The notes under the pieces: generated by a model
Told to the model about the DNA's origin: nothing
The model's input: only the letters and a program-made list of their open reading frames with translations
Databases searched by the model: none
Made by a program: the position numbers and the translations under genes
Assembly (NCBI GenBank): GCA_964017155.1
Contig: OZ024854.1
Span: forward strand, 53,787,441 to 53,851,440
Source: Oasisia sp. SBJ-2009
Lineage: Eukaryota > Annelida > Polychaeta > Sabellida > Siboglinidae
Length of the DNA stretch: 64,000 nucleotides
Direction: 5' to 3'
In this document: positions 1 through 13,200 of the stretch, piece after piece
Numbering within the stretch: the stretch's first letter is position 1
How the letters are laid out: the number at the start of each line of letters is the position of its first letter

Positions 1-2920
1 CGAGTGCTCGGCAGTGCGTGCTGCCCTCTATCGAATCAATTAAGGCTTCAAAACAACTGTTTTGCTTGAATTCTCTGAATTAATTTGCCGCAAAGCTATG
101 CGACTTAAACCTTTAGTAAAATCTTAATGACTAATCGCTATTTGACCTGAAAATAATGGTATCTGAGCTCAAACATGACTACCCGATTATAATAAAACAA
201 TGTTCCGTGTCATTTTCCTCCACTGTAGCGAAAAATATAAAGGCATTTGTCAAGATGACTGTAAATATATCCCCGTATTAAGACGTCGTTAATGAGTGTA
301 TGAATATTGAAGCAAATCGTTGAATAAGTTACATTTTAAGGAACTTTGACTGCGATTTCAGATCCATTTCTTTTTAATAATAGTACCTGCATTTTGAGAA
401 AGGTGATGAGCTGAAAAGCATAACTTATAGATGGTAAACGTGATCGTATACCAAAAAGGGACATGCTTTGCAAATTTCTCACTGCTCTGCCCGGTATCAA
501 ACTAATTTTGATTAGCAGACTAAAATTAATTTAGTTTTACGGCCTAATGAAATTTGCGTATTCTTTAAGCGCTATAATCCGTACCGAAAAACGCGCTTTC
601 GGTTTTGCAATTAATGTTATTATTCCTTTCTGTGTTGAATTTAACAAGTCAAACAACTCTATTTCTGGATGTTTTATTAATATGTATTTTGGATCTGGCG
701 GATTTGATTGTTATATGACGTCACAGTCAGAAAACGCGGCGATAACGTCACTGGTCGGAACGTCGTACGTTCTATCTCCCGGTTACAGCCACCTACCGAG
801 TGCTCGGCAGTGCGTACTGCCCTCTATCGAATCAATTAAGGCTTCAAGACAGCTGTTTTGCTTGAATTCTCTGAATTAATTTGCCGCAAAGCTATGCGAC
901 TCAAACCTTTAGTAAAATCTTAATGACTAATCGCTATTTGACCCGAAAATAATGGCATCTGAGTTCAAACATGACTACCCGATTATAATAAAACAATGTA
1001 CAGTGTCATTTTCCTCCACTGTAGCGAAAAATATCAAGGCATTTGTCAAGATGACTAAATATATCCCCGTATTAAGACGTCGTTAATGAGTGTATGAATA
1101 TTGAAGCAAATCGTTGAATAAGTTACATTTTAAGGAACTTTGCGTGCGATTTCAGATCCATTTCTTTTTAATAACAGTACCTGCATATTTGAGAAAGGTC
1201 ATGAGCTGAAAAGCATAACTGATAGATGGTAAATGTGATCGTATACCAAGAAGGGACATGGTTTGCAACTTTCTCACTGCTCTCCCCGGTATCAATCTAA
1301 TTTTGATTAGCAGACTATAATTAATTTAGTTTTGCAGCCTAATGATATTTGTGTATTCTTTAAGCGCTATAATCCGTACCGAAATACGCGCTTTCGGTTC
1401 TTCCAATTAATGTTATTATTCCATTCTTTGTTGAATTTAACAAGTAAAACAACTACATTTTCTTGATGTTTTATTAATATGTATTTTGGATCTGGCGGAT
1501 TTGATTGTTATATGACGTCACCGTCAGAAAACGCGGCGATAACGTCACTGGGCGGAACGTCGTACGTTCTATCTCCCGGTTACAGCCACCTACCGAGTGC
1601 TCGGCAGTGCGTGCTGCCCTCTATCGAATCAATTAAGGCTTCAAAACACCTGTTTTGCTTGAATGCTCTGAATTAATTTGCCGCAAAGCTATGCGACTCA
1701 AACCTTTAGTAAAATCTTAATGACTAATCGCTATTTGACCCGAAAATAATGGCATCTGAGCTCAAACATGACAACCCGATTATCATTAAACAGTGTTCAG
1801 TGGCATTTTCTTCCACTGTAGCCAAAAATATCAAAGCATTTGTCAAGATGACTGTAAATATATCCCCGTATTAAGACGTCGGAAATGAGTGTATGAATAT
1901 TGAAGCAAATCGTTGAATAAGTTACATTTTAAGTAACTTTGCGTGCGATTTCAGATCCATTTCTTTTTAATAACAGTACCTGCATATTTGAGAAAGGTGA
2001 TGAGCTGAAAAGCATAACTGGTAGATGGTAAATGTGATCGTATACCAAGAAGGGACATGGTTTGCAAATTTCTCACTGCTTTCCCCGGTATCAATCTAAT
2101 TTTGATTAGCAGACTGTAATTAATTTAGTTTTGCAGCCTAATGATATTTGTGTATTCTTTAAGGGCTATAATCCGTACCGAAATACGCGCTTTCGGTTCT
2201 TCCAATTGATGTTATTATTCCGTTCTTTGTTGAATTTAACAAGTCAAACAACTACATTTTCTGGATGTTTTATTAATATGTATTTTGGATCTGGCGGATT
2301 TAATTGTTATATGACGTCACAGTCAGAAAACGCGGCGATAGCGTCACTGGGCGGAACGTCGTACGTTCTGTCTCCCGGTTACAGCCAAATACCGAGTGCT
2401 CGGCAGTGCGTGCTGCCCTCTATCGAATCAATTAAGGCTTCAAAACAGTTGTTTTGCTTGAATTCTCTGAATTAATTTGCCGCAAAGCTATGCGACTCAA
2501 ACCTTTAGTAAAATCTTAATGACTAATCGCTATTTGACCCGAAAATAATGGCATCTGAGCTCAAACATGACTACCCGATTATTATAAAACAGTTTTCAGT
2601 GGCATTTTCTTCCACTTTAGCGAAAAATATCAACGCACTTGTCAAGATGACTGTAAATATATCCCCGTATTAAGACGTCGGAAATGAGTGTATGAATATT
2701 AAAGCAAATCGTTGAATAAGTTACATTTTAAGGAACTTTGCGTGCGATTTCAGATCCATTTCTTTTTAATAACAGTACCTGCATATTTGAGAAAGGTGAT
2801 GAGCTGAAAAGCATTACTGATAGATGGTAAATGTGATCGTATACCAAGAATGGACATGGTTTGCAAATTTCTCACTGCTCTGCCCGGTATCAAACTAATT
2901 TTGATTAGCAGACTAAAATT
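1..2920 (+). repeat. Satellite block left of LINE copy 1
   Basis: The block holds the end of one monomer (to 82), three complete ones (83-879, 880-1676, 1677-2475) and most of a fourth, which is cut by the LINE at 2920. The last four monomer types have the same order as the types ending at 8599-10992 and at 11789-14182. This block is therefore the tail of another higher-order unit that extends off the left edge. Confidence 0.9.
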
Positions 2921-4261
2921 AATAATAATAATAATAATACAGTTTTTATATAGCGCTAATTCCCGCATGGCGGATCGATGCGCTGCACAAGAAAAATACT
3001 AAAATTAATGTATATTAATAAATAAAAATGTAAATTATATAAATTAATATAAATCATACTAACTCGCAAATATTTGTATGTAAATTATATAAATAAATTA
3101 TATTAAACACTGCTTTTAAGATGTATAGTACTAAAACATGGTATGCAAATTATATATATATATATATATATATTAATATAACATTAAAACCCTTTCTAAA
3201 ACTCTGTACGTAAACATACATATAAATCTATAAATTAATCTAAAACATAAACACTAATTAAAATATTATTACACTAAAAAGAAATTATAATGCAATGTCC
3301 GTCATTTTAAAACAATTTTAATTAATTGAAATGTCTACTAAAAAGATATGTCTTTAAATACTTTCTAAATATGGGTAATGTCCCGGACGCACGAATGTTC
3401 ACAGGTAGTTCATTCCACAGTCGAGGTGCTGCTGCGCCAAATGCCGAATCACCAACACACTTCTTTGTCATGCCTTGGTGCAGTGTTGGCGCATAGTTCT
3501 GGCGTAGGCGTCCGTCACGCTTTCGTGGTTTAACAAGTTCTGCCAGATAAGACGGCGCCAATCCATTCATGCATTTAAAAGTCATTACCAACATTTTGAA
3601 GGTGATTCGGCTCTCAACTGGCAGCCAATGCAGCTCCTTCAACACTGGTGTGATGTGGTCATGTTTATTGGTGCGTGTTATTAGCCTTGCTGCATTGTTC
3701 TGGACACGCTGTAGCCGAGCTGTCTGTGTTAACGGGATGTTATGCAACAGTGAGTTGCAGTAGTCGAGTCGAGATGTGACGAGTGCATTGACTGCACTTT
3801 TCGCGGCTTCTGTTGTTAGATAGTGCCGTATTGATGACAGTCTGTATAGATGGTAGTTACATGCGGCGCACACAGCAGTCACATGATCTGTCATCGTCAG
3901 ATGTTGATCCATGTGCACTCCCAGATTCCTTATGCTGTGTGATGGTGAAACCGTATCATCGCCAATTGTCAAGGAGCAACCTCCGTACACCTTGAGATGA
4001 TGTTTTGAAGTAAAGATCATCATCTTAGTTTTTTCATCGTTTAATTTCAGCATGTGCACCGCCATCCATCGTCTGACTTCCCCAATACAGTCGGTGAGTC
4101 GCCTCGCAGTTTCCACTTGGTCGACGGGTTTAGCGGGATTGTACGACGCATATAATTGAATGTCGTCGGCATATTTATGATATTTTATGCCATGTCTTTT
4201 GAATATCCGCTGCATTGGGGTGGTGTAAAGAGTGAACATGACAGGTCCGAGGACCGAGCAT
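2921..4261 (-). mobile_element. LINE insertion copy 1 (CR1/L2-type, 5'-truncated)
   Basis: This 1,341-bp insert lies in antisense within a satellite monomer. Read on the minus strand, it starts inside the reverse transcriptase palm (a CSVLGP-like segment just upstream of the ORF start). It then contains the C-terminal half of the RT ORF and an AT-rich 3' UTR with a (TA)n tract at 3151-3173. It ends in a TAGCGCTATATA-like stretch followed by (ATT)n. Short microsatellite 3' tails of this kind are typical of CR1/L2-clade elements. The 7-bp direct repeat TAAAATT flanks it (2914-2920 and 4262-4268) and is a plausible target-site duplication. The 5' truncation is typical of target-primed reverse transcription. 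Confidence 0.9.
3322..4239 (-). pseudogene. Reverse transcriptase C-terminal fragment, LINE copy 1
   Basis: This is an open frame of 305 codons on the minus strand. The catalytic YADD motif (motif C, two of the metal-binding aspartates) is at residues 23-26. It is followed by LKLNDEKTKMMIF (64-76), the LGV-x-MD segment near 106-111, LDYCNSLLHNIP (158-169), LQRVQNNAARLI (176-187), LKELHWLPV (200-208) and SAFGAAAPRLWNELP (265-279). These are the usual C-terminal landmarks of RTs encoded by CR1/L2-like non-LTR elements. The upstream RT motifs, including the first catalytic Asp of motif A, and the endonuclease domain are missing through 5' truncation. The frame stays open to the insertion boundary, so the ATG at 4239 is not necessarily the native start. 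It cannot encode an active enzyme. Confidence 0.9.
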
Positions 4262-7200
4262 TAAAATTTAGTTTTGCAGCCTAATGATATTTGTGTATTC
4301 TTTAAGCGCTATAATCCGTACCGAAATACGCGCTTTCGGTTCTTCCAATTAATGTTATTATTCCTTTCTTTGTTGAATTTAACAAGTCAAACAACTAAAT
4401 TTTCTAGATGTTTTATTAATATGTATTTTGGATCTGGCAGATTTAATTGTTATATGACGTCACAGTCAGAAAACGCGGCGATAACGTCACTGGGCGGAAC
4501 GTCGTACGTTCTGTTTCCCGGTTACAGCCACCTACCGAGTGCTCGGCAGTGCGTGCTGCCCTCTATCGAATCAATTAAGGCTTCAAAACAGCTGTTTTGC
4601 TTGAATTCTCTGAACTAATTTGCCGCAAAGCTATGCGACTCAAACCTTGAGTAAAATCAAAATGACTAATCGCTATTTGACCTGAAAATAATGGCATCTG
4701 AGTTCAAACATGACTACCCGATTATAATAAAACAATGTACAGTGTCATTTTCCTCCACTGTAGCGAAAAATATCAAGGCATTTGTCAAGATGACTAAATA
4801 TATCCCCGTATTAAGACGTCGTTAATGAGTGTATGAATATTGAAGCAAATCGTTGAATAAGTTACATTTTAAGGAACTTTGACTGCGATTTCAGATACAT
4901 TTCTTTTTAATAATAGTACCTGCATTTTGAGAAAGGTGATGAGCTGAAAACATAACTGATAGATGGTAAATGTGATCGTATACCAAAAAGGGACATGCTT
5001 TGCAAATTTCTCACTGCTCTGCCCGGTATCAAACTAATTTTGATTAGCAGACTAAAATTAATTTAGTTTTACGGCCTAATGAAATTTGCGTATTCTTTAA
5101 GCGCTATAATCCGTACCGAAAAACGCGCTTTCGGTTCTTGCAATTAATGTTATTATTCCTTTCTGTGTTGAATGTAACAAGTCAAACAACTCTATTTCTG
5201 GATGTTTTATTAATATGTATTTTGGATCTGGCGGATTTAATTGCTATATGACGTCACAGTCAGAAAATGCGGCGATAGCGTCACTGGGCGCAACGTCGTA
5301 CGTTCTGTCTCTAGGTTACAGCCAAATACCGAGTGCTCGGCAGTGCGTGCTGCCCTCTATCGAATCAATTAAGGCTTCAAAACAACTGTTTTGCTTGAAT
5401 TCTCTGAATTAATTTGCCGCAAAGCTATGCGACTCAAACCTTGAGTAAAATCTTAATGACTAATCGCTATTTGACCTGAAAATAATGGCATCTGAGCTCA
5501 AACATGACTACCCGATTATAATAAAACAATGTTCAGTGTCATTTTCCTCCACTGTAGCGAAAAATATAAAGGCATTTGTCAAGATGACTGCAAATATATC
5601 CCCGTATTAAGACGTCGTTAATGAGTGTATGAATATTGAAGCAAATCGTTGAATAAGTTACATTTTAAGGAACTTTGACTGCGATTTCAGATCCATTTCT
5701 TTTTAATAATAGTACCTGCATTTTGAGAAAGGTGATGAGCTGAAAAGCATAACTTATAGATGGTAAACGTGATCGTATACCAAAAAGGGACATGCTTTGC
5801 AAATTTCTCACTGCTCTGCCCGGTATCAAACTAATTTTGATTAGCAGACTAAAATTAATTTAGTTTTACGGCCTAATGAAATTTGCCTATTCTTTAAGCG
5901 CTATAATCCGTACCGAAAAACGCGCTTTCGGTTCTTGCAATTAATGTTATTATTCCTTTCTGTGTTGAATTTAACAAGTCAAACAACTCTATTTCTGGAT
6001 GTTTTATTAATATGTATTTTGGATCTGGCGGATTTAATTGCTATATGACGTCACAGTCAGAAAACGCGGCGATAGCGTCACTGGGCGCAACGTCGTACGT
6101 TCTGTCTCTAGGTTACAGCCAAATACCGAGTGCTCGGCAGTGCGTGCTGCCCTCTATCGAATCAATTAAGGCTTCAAAACAACTGTTTTGCTTGAATTCT
6201 CTGAATTAATTTGCCGCAAAGCTATGCGACTCAAACCTTGAGTAAAATCTTAATGACTAATCGCTATTTGACCTGAAAATAATGGCATCTGAGCTCAAAC
6301 ATGACTACCCGATTATAATAAAACAATGTTCAGTGTCATTTTCCTCCACTGTAGCGAAAAATATAAAGGCATTTGTCAAGATGACTGTAAATATATCCCC
6401 GTATTAAGACGTCGTTAATTAGTGTATGAATATTGAAGCAAATCGTTGAATAAGTTACATTTTAAGGAACTTTGACTGCGATTTCAGATCCATTTCTTTT
6501 TAATAATAGTACCTGCATTTTGAGAAAGGTGATGAGCTGAAAAGCATAACTTATAGATGGTAAACGTGATCGTATACCAAAAAGGGACATGCTTTGCAAA
6601 TTTCTCACTGCTCTGCCCGGTATCAAACTAATTTTGATTAGCAGACTAAAATTAATTTAGTTTTACGGCCTAATGTTTTTTGCGTATTCTTTAAGCGCTA
6701 TAATCCGTACCGAAAAACGCGCTTTCGGTTCTTGCAATTAATGTTATTATTCCTTTCTGTGTTGAATTTAGCCAAGTCAAACAACTCTATTTCTGGATGT
6801 TTTATTAATATGTATTTTGGATCTGGCGGATTTAATTGCTATATGACGTCACAGTCAGAAAACGCGGCGATAGCGTCACTGGGCGGAACGTCGTACGTTC
6901 TGTCTCCCGGTTACAGCCAAATACCGAGTGCTCGGCAGTGCGTGCTGCCCTCTATTGAATCAATTAAGGCTTCAAAACAGCTGTTTTGCTTGAATTCTCT
7001 GAATTAATTTGCCGCAAAGCTATGCGACTCAAACCTTGAGTAAAATCTTCATGACTAATCGCTATTTGACCTGAAAATAATGGCATCTGAGTTCAAACAT
7101 GACTACCCGATTATAATAAAACAATGTACAGTGTCATTTTCCTCCACTGTAGCGAAAAATATCAAGGCATTTGTCAAGATGACTAAATATATCCCCGTAT

Positions 7201-10200
7201 TAAGACGTCGTTAATGAGTGTATGAATATTGAAGCAAATCGTTGAATAAGTTACATTTTAAGGAACTTTGACTGCGATTTCAGATACATTTCTTTTTAAT
7301 AATAGTACCTGCATTTTGAGAAAGGTGATGAGCTGAAAAGCATAACTGATAGATGGTAAACGTGATCGTATACCAAAAAGGGACATGCTTTGCAAATTTC
7401 TCACTGCTCTGCCCGGTATCAAACTAATTTTGATTAGCAGACTAAAATTAATTTAGTTTTACGGCCTAATGAAATTTGCGTATTCTTTAAGCGCTATAAT
7501 CCGTACCGAAAAACGCGCTTTCGGTTCTTGCAATTAATGTTATTATTCCTTTCTGTGTTGAATTTAACAAGTCAAACAACTCTATTTCTGGATGTTTTAT
7601 TAATATGTATTTTGGATCTGGCGGATTTAATTGCTATATGACGTCACAGTCAGAAAACGCGGCGATAGCGTCACTGGGCGCAACGTCGTACGTTCTATCT
7701 CCCGGTTACAGCCAAATACCGAGTGCTCGGCAGTGCGTGCTGCCCTCTATCGAATCAATTAAGGCTTCAAAACAACTGTTTTGCTTGAATTCTCTGAATT
7801 AATTTGCCGCAAAGCTATGCGACTTAAACCTTTAGTAAAATCTTAATGACTAATCGCTATTTGACCTGAAAATAATGGTATCTGAGCTCAAACATGACTA
7901 CCCGATTATAATAAAACAATGTTCCGTGTCATTTTCCTCCACTGTAGCGAAAAATATAAAGGCATTTGTCAAGATGACTGTAAATATATCCCCGTATTAA
8001 GACGTCGTTAATGAGTGTATGAATATTGAAGCAAATCGTTGAATAAGTTACATTTTAAGGAACTTTGACTGCGATTTCAGATACATTTCTTTTTAATAAT
8101 AGTACCTGCATTTTGAGAAAGGTGATGAGCTGAAAAGCATAACTGATAGATGGTAAACGTGATCGTATACCAAAAAGGGACATGCTTTGCAAATTTCTCA
8201 CTGCTCTGCCCGGTATCAAACTAATTTTGATTAGCAGACTAAAATTAATTTAGTTTTACGGCCTAATGAAATTTGCCTATTCTTTAAGCGCTATAATCCG
8301 TACCGAAAAACGCGCTTTCGGTTCTTGCAATTAATGTTATTATTCCTTTCTGTGTTGAATTTAACAAGTCAAACAACTCTATTTCTGGATGTTTTATTAA
8401 TATGTATTTTGGATCTGGCGGATTTAATTGCTATATGACGTCACAGTCAGAAAACGCGGCGATAGCGTCACTGGGCGCAACGTCGTACGTTCTATCTCCC
8501 GGTTACAGCCAAATACCGAGTGCTCGGCAGTGCGTGCTGCCCTCTATCGAATCAATTAAGGCTTCAAAACAACTGTTTTGCTTGAATTCTCTGAATTAAT
8601 TTGCCGCAAAGCTATGCGACTTAAACCTTTAGTAAAATCTTAATGACTAATCGCTATTTGACCTGAAAATAATGGTATCTGAGCTCAAACATGACTACCC
8701 GATTATAATAAAACAATGTTCCGTGTCATTTTCCTCCACTGTAGCGAAAAATATAAAGGCATTTGTCAAGATGACTGTAAATATATCCCCGTATTAAGAC
8801 GTCGTTAATGAGTGTATGAATATTGAAGCAAATCGTTGAATAAGTTACATTTTAAGGAACTTTGACTGCGATTTCAGATCCATTTCTTTTTAATAATAGT
8901 ACCTGCATTTTGAGAAAGGTGATGAGCTGAAAAGCATAACTTATAGATGGTAAACGTGATCGTATACCAAAAAGGGACATGCTTTGCAAATTTCTCACTG
9001 CTCTGCCCGGTATCAAACTAATTTTGATTAGCAGACTAAAATTAATTTAGTTTTACGGCCTAATGAAATTTGCGTATTCTTTAAGCGCTATAATCCGTAC
9101 CGAAAAACGCGCTTTCGGTTCTTGCAATTAATGTTATTATTCCTTTCTGTGTTGAATTTAACAAGTCAAACAACTCTATTTCTGGATGTTTTATTAATAT
9201 GTATTTTGGATCTGGCGGATTTGATTGTTATATGACGTCACAGTCAGAAAACGCGGCGATAACGTCACTGGTCGGAACGTCGTACGTTCTATCTCCCGGT
9301 TACAGCCACCTACCGAGTGCTCGGCAGTGCGTACTGCCCTCTATCGAATCAATTAAGGCTTCAAGACAGCTGTTTTGCTTGAATTCTCTGAATTAATTTG
9401 CCGCAAAGCTATGCGACTCAAACCTTTAGTAAAATCTTAATGACTAATCGCTATTTGACCCGAAAATAATGGCATCTGAGTTCAAACATGACTACCCGAT
9501 TATAATAAAACAATGTACAGTGTCATTTTCCTCCACTGTAGCGAAAAATATCAAGGCATTTGTCAAGATGACTAAATATATCCCCGTATTAAGACGTCGT
9601 TAATGAGTGTATGAATATTGAAGCAAATCGTTGAATAAGTTACATTTTAAGGAACTTTGCGTGCGATTTCAGATCCATTTCTTTTTAATAACAGTACCTG
9701 CATATTTGAGAAAGGTGATGAGCTGAAAAGCATAACTGATAGATGGTAAATGTGATCGTATACCAAGAAGGGACATGGTTTGCAACTTTCTCACTGCTCT
9801 CCCCGGTATCAATCTAATTTTGATTAGCAGACTATAATTAATTTAGTTTTGCAGCCTAATGATATTTGTGTATTCTTTAAGCGCTATAATCCGTACCGAA
9901 ATACGCGCTTTCGGTTCTTCCAATTAATGTTATTATTCCATTCTTTGTTGAATTTAACAAGTAAAACAACTACATTTTCTTGATGTTTTATTAATATGTA
10001 TTTTGGATCTGGCGGATTTGATTGTTATATGACGTCACCGTCAGAAAACGCGGCGATAACGTCACTGGGCGGAACGTCGTACGTTCTATCTCCCGGTTAC
10101 AGCCACCTACCGAGTGCTCGGCAGTGCGTGCTGCCCTCTATCGAATCAATTAAGGCTTCAAAACACCTGTTTTGCTTGAATGCTCTGAATTAATTTGCCG

Positions 10201-13200
10201 CAAAGCTATGCGACTCAAACCTTTAGTAAAATCTTAATGACTAATCGCTATTTGACCCGAAAATAATGGCATCTGAGCTCAAACATGACAACCCGATTAT
10301 CATTAAACAGTGTTCAGTGGCATTTTCTTCCACTGTAGCCAAAAATATCAAAGCATTTGTCAAGATGACTGTAAATATATCCCCGTATTAAGACGTCGGA
10401 AATGAGTGTATGAATATTGAAGCAAATCGTTGAATAAGTTACATTTTAAGTAACTTTGCGTGCGATTTCAGATCCATTTCTTTTTAATAACAGTACCTGC
10501 ATATTTGAGAAAGGTGATGAGCTGAAAAGCATAACTGGTAGATGGTAAATGTGATCGTATACCAAGAAGGGACATGGTTTGCAAATTTCTCACTGCTTTC
10601 CCCGGTATCAATCTAATTTTGATTAGCAGACTGTAATTAATTTAGTTTTGCAGCCTAATGATATTTGTGTATTCTTTAAGGGCTATAATCCGTACCGAAA
10701 TACGCGCTTTCGGTTCTTCCAATTGATGTTATTATTCCGTTCTTTGTTGAATTTAACAAGTCAAACAACTACATTTTCTGGATGTTTTATTAATACGTAT
10801 TTTGGATCTGGCGGATTTAATTGTTATATGACGTCACAGTCAGAAAACGCGGCGATAGCGTCACTGGGCGGAACGTCGTACGTTCTGTCTCCCGGTTACA
10901 GCCAAATACCGAGTGCTCGGCAGTGCGTGCTGCCCTCTATCGAATCAATTAAGGCTTCAAAACAGTTGTTTTGCTTGAATTCTCTGAATTAATTTGCCGC
11001 AAAGCTATGCGACTCAAACCTTTAGTAAAATCTTAATGACTAATCGCTATTTGACCCGAAAATAATGGCATCTGAGCTCAAACATGACAACCCGATTATC
11101 ATTAAACAGTGTTCAGTGGCATTTTCTTCCACTGTAGCCAAAAATATCAAAGCATTTGTCAAGATGACTGTAAATATATCCCCGTATTAAGACGTCGGAA
11201 ATGAGTGTATGAATATTGAAGCAAATCGTTGAATAAGTTACATTTTAAGTAACTTTGCGTGCGATTTCAGATCCATTTCTTTTTAATAATAGTACCTGCA
11301 TTTTGAGAAAGGTGATGAGCTGAAAAGCATAACTGATAGATGGTAAACGTGATCGTATACCAAAAAGGGACATGCTTTGCAAATTTCTCACTGCTCTGCC
11401 CGGTATCAAACTAATTTTGATTAGCAGACTAAAATTAATTTAGTTTTACGGCCTAATGAAATTTGCGTATTCTTTAAGCGCTATAATCCGTACCGAAAAA
11501 CGCGCTTTCGGTTCTTGCAATTAATGTTATTATTCCTTTCTGTGTTGAATTTAACAAGTCAAACAACTCTATTTCTGGATGTTTTATTAATATGTATTTT
11601 GGATCTGGCGGATTTAATTGCTATATGACGTCACAGTCAGAAAACGCGGCGATAGCGTCACTGGGCGCAACGTCGTACGTTCTATCTCCCGGTTACAGCC
11701 AAATACCGAGTGCTCGGCAGTGCGTGCTGCCCTCTATCGAATCAATTAAGGCTTCAAAACAACTGTTTTGCTTGAATTCTCTGAATTAATTTGCCGCAAA
11801 GCTATGCGACTTAAACCTTTAGTAAAATCTTAATGACTAATCGCTATTTGACCTGAAAATAATGGTATCTGAGCTCAAACATGACTACCCGATTATAATA
11901 AAACAATGTTCCGTGTCATTTTCCTCCACTGTAGCGAAAAATATAAAGGCATTTGTCAAGATGACTGTAAATATATCCCCGTATTAAGACGTCGTTAATG
12001 AGTGTATGAATATTGAAGCAAATCGTTGAATAAGTTACATTTTAAGGAACTTTGACTGCGATTTCAGATCCATTTCTTTTTAATAATAGTACCTGCATTT
12101 TGAGAAAGGTGATGAGCTGAAAAGCATAACTTATAGATGGTAAACGTGATCGTATACCAAAAAGGGACATGCTTTGCAAATTTCTCACTGCTCTGCCCGG
12201 TATCAAACTAATTTTGATTAGCAGACTAAAATTAATTTAGTTTTACGGCCTAATGAAATTTGCGTATTCTTTAAGCGCTATAATCCGTACCGAAAAACGC
12301 GCTTTCGGTTCTTGCAATTAATGTTATTATTCCTTTCTGTGTTGAATTTAACAAGTCAAACAACTCTATTTCTGGATGTTTTATTAATATGTATTTTGGA
12401 TCTGGCGGATTTGATTGTTATATGACGTCACAGTCAGAAAACGCGGCGATAACGTCACTGGTCGGAACGTCGTACGTTCTATCTCCCGGTTACAGCCACC
12501 TACCGAGTGCTCGGCAGTGCGTACTGCCCTCTATCGAATCAATTAAGGCTTCAAGACAGCTGTTTTGCTTGAATTCTCTGAATTAATTTGCCGCAAAGCT
12601 ATGCGACTCAAACCTTTAGTAAAATCTTAATGACTAATCGCTATTTGACCCGAAAATAATGGCATCTGAGTTCAAACATGACTACCCGATTATAATAAAA
12701 CAATGTACAGTGTCATTTTCCTCCACTGTAGCGAAAAATATCAAGGCATTTGTCAAGATGACTAAATATATCCCCGTATTAAGACGTCGTTAATGAGTGT
12801 ATGAATATTGAAGCAAATCGTTGAATAAGTTACATTTTAAGGAACTTTGCGTGCGATTTCAGATCCATTTCTTTTTAATAACAGTACCTGCATATTTGAG
12901 AAAGGTCATGAGCTGAAAAGCATAACTGATAGATGGTAAATGTGACCGTATACCAAGAAGGGACATGGTTTGCAACTTTCTCACTGCTCTCCCCGGTATC
13001 AATCTAATTTTGATTAGCAGACTATAATTAATTTAGTTTTGCAGCCTAATGATATTTGTGTATTCTTTAAGCGCTATAATCCGTACCGAAATACGCGCTT
13101 TCGGTTCTTCCAATTAATGTTATTATTCCATTCTTTGTTGAATTTAACAAGTAAAACAACTACATTTTCTTGATGTTTTATTAATATGTATTTTGGATCT

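Noticed and set aside
547..879. 110-codon ORF starting at an ATG in the second monomer
   Set aside because: It is the same monomer frame extended by a chance substitution (atgaaatttgcg) and one base change near 610. It is not independent evidence for a gene.
2750..2968. 72-codon minus-strand ORF beside each LINE
   Set aside because: It spans the satellite/LINE 3'-tail junction and its Ile run is the (ATT)n tail. It is an artefact of the insertion.
3569..3995. Plus-strand ORFs of 60-64 codons inside the LINE copies
   Set aside because: They are antisense shadows of the reverse transcriptase frame.
4274..4618. Recurrent ORF of 65-114 codons (ending ...CLNSLN) in almost every monomer, as a real gene family
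   Set aside because: It recurs because the monomer recurs. Variants include a premature stop in the dimer domain and a frame-shifting 109-bp deletion. The 114-codon versions start at TTG, and the composition has no recognisable domain. Differences between copies do not favour synonymous positions by eye. A dN/dS test over all monomers could reopen this.
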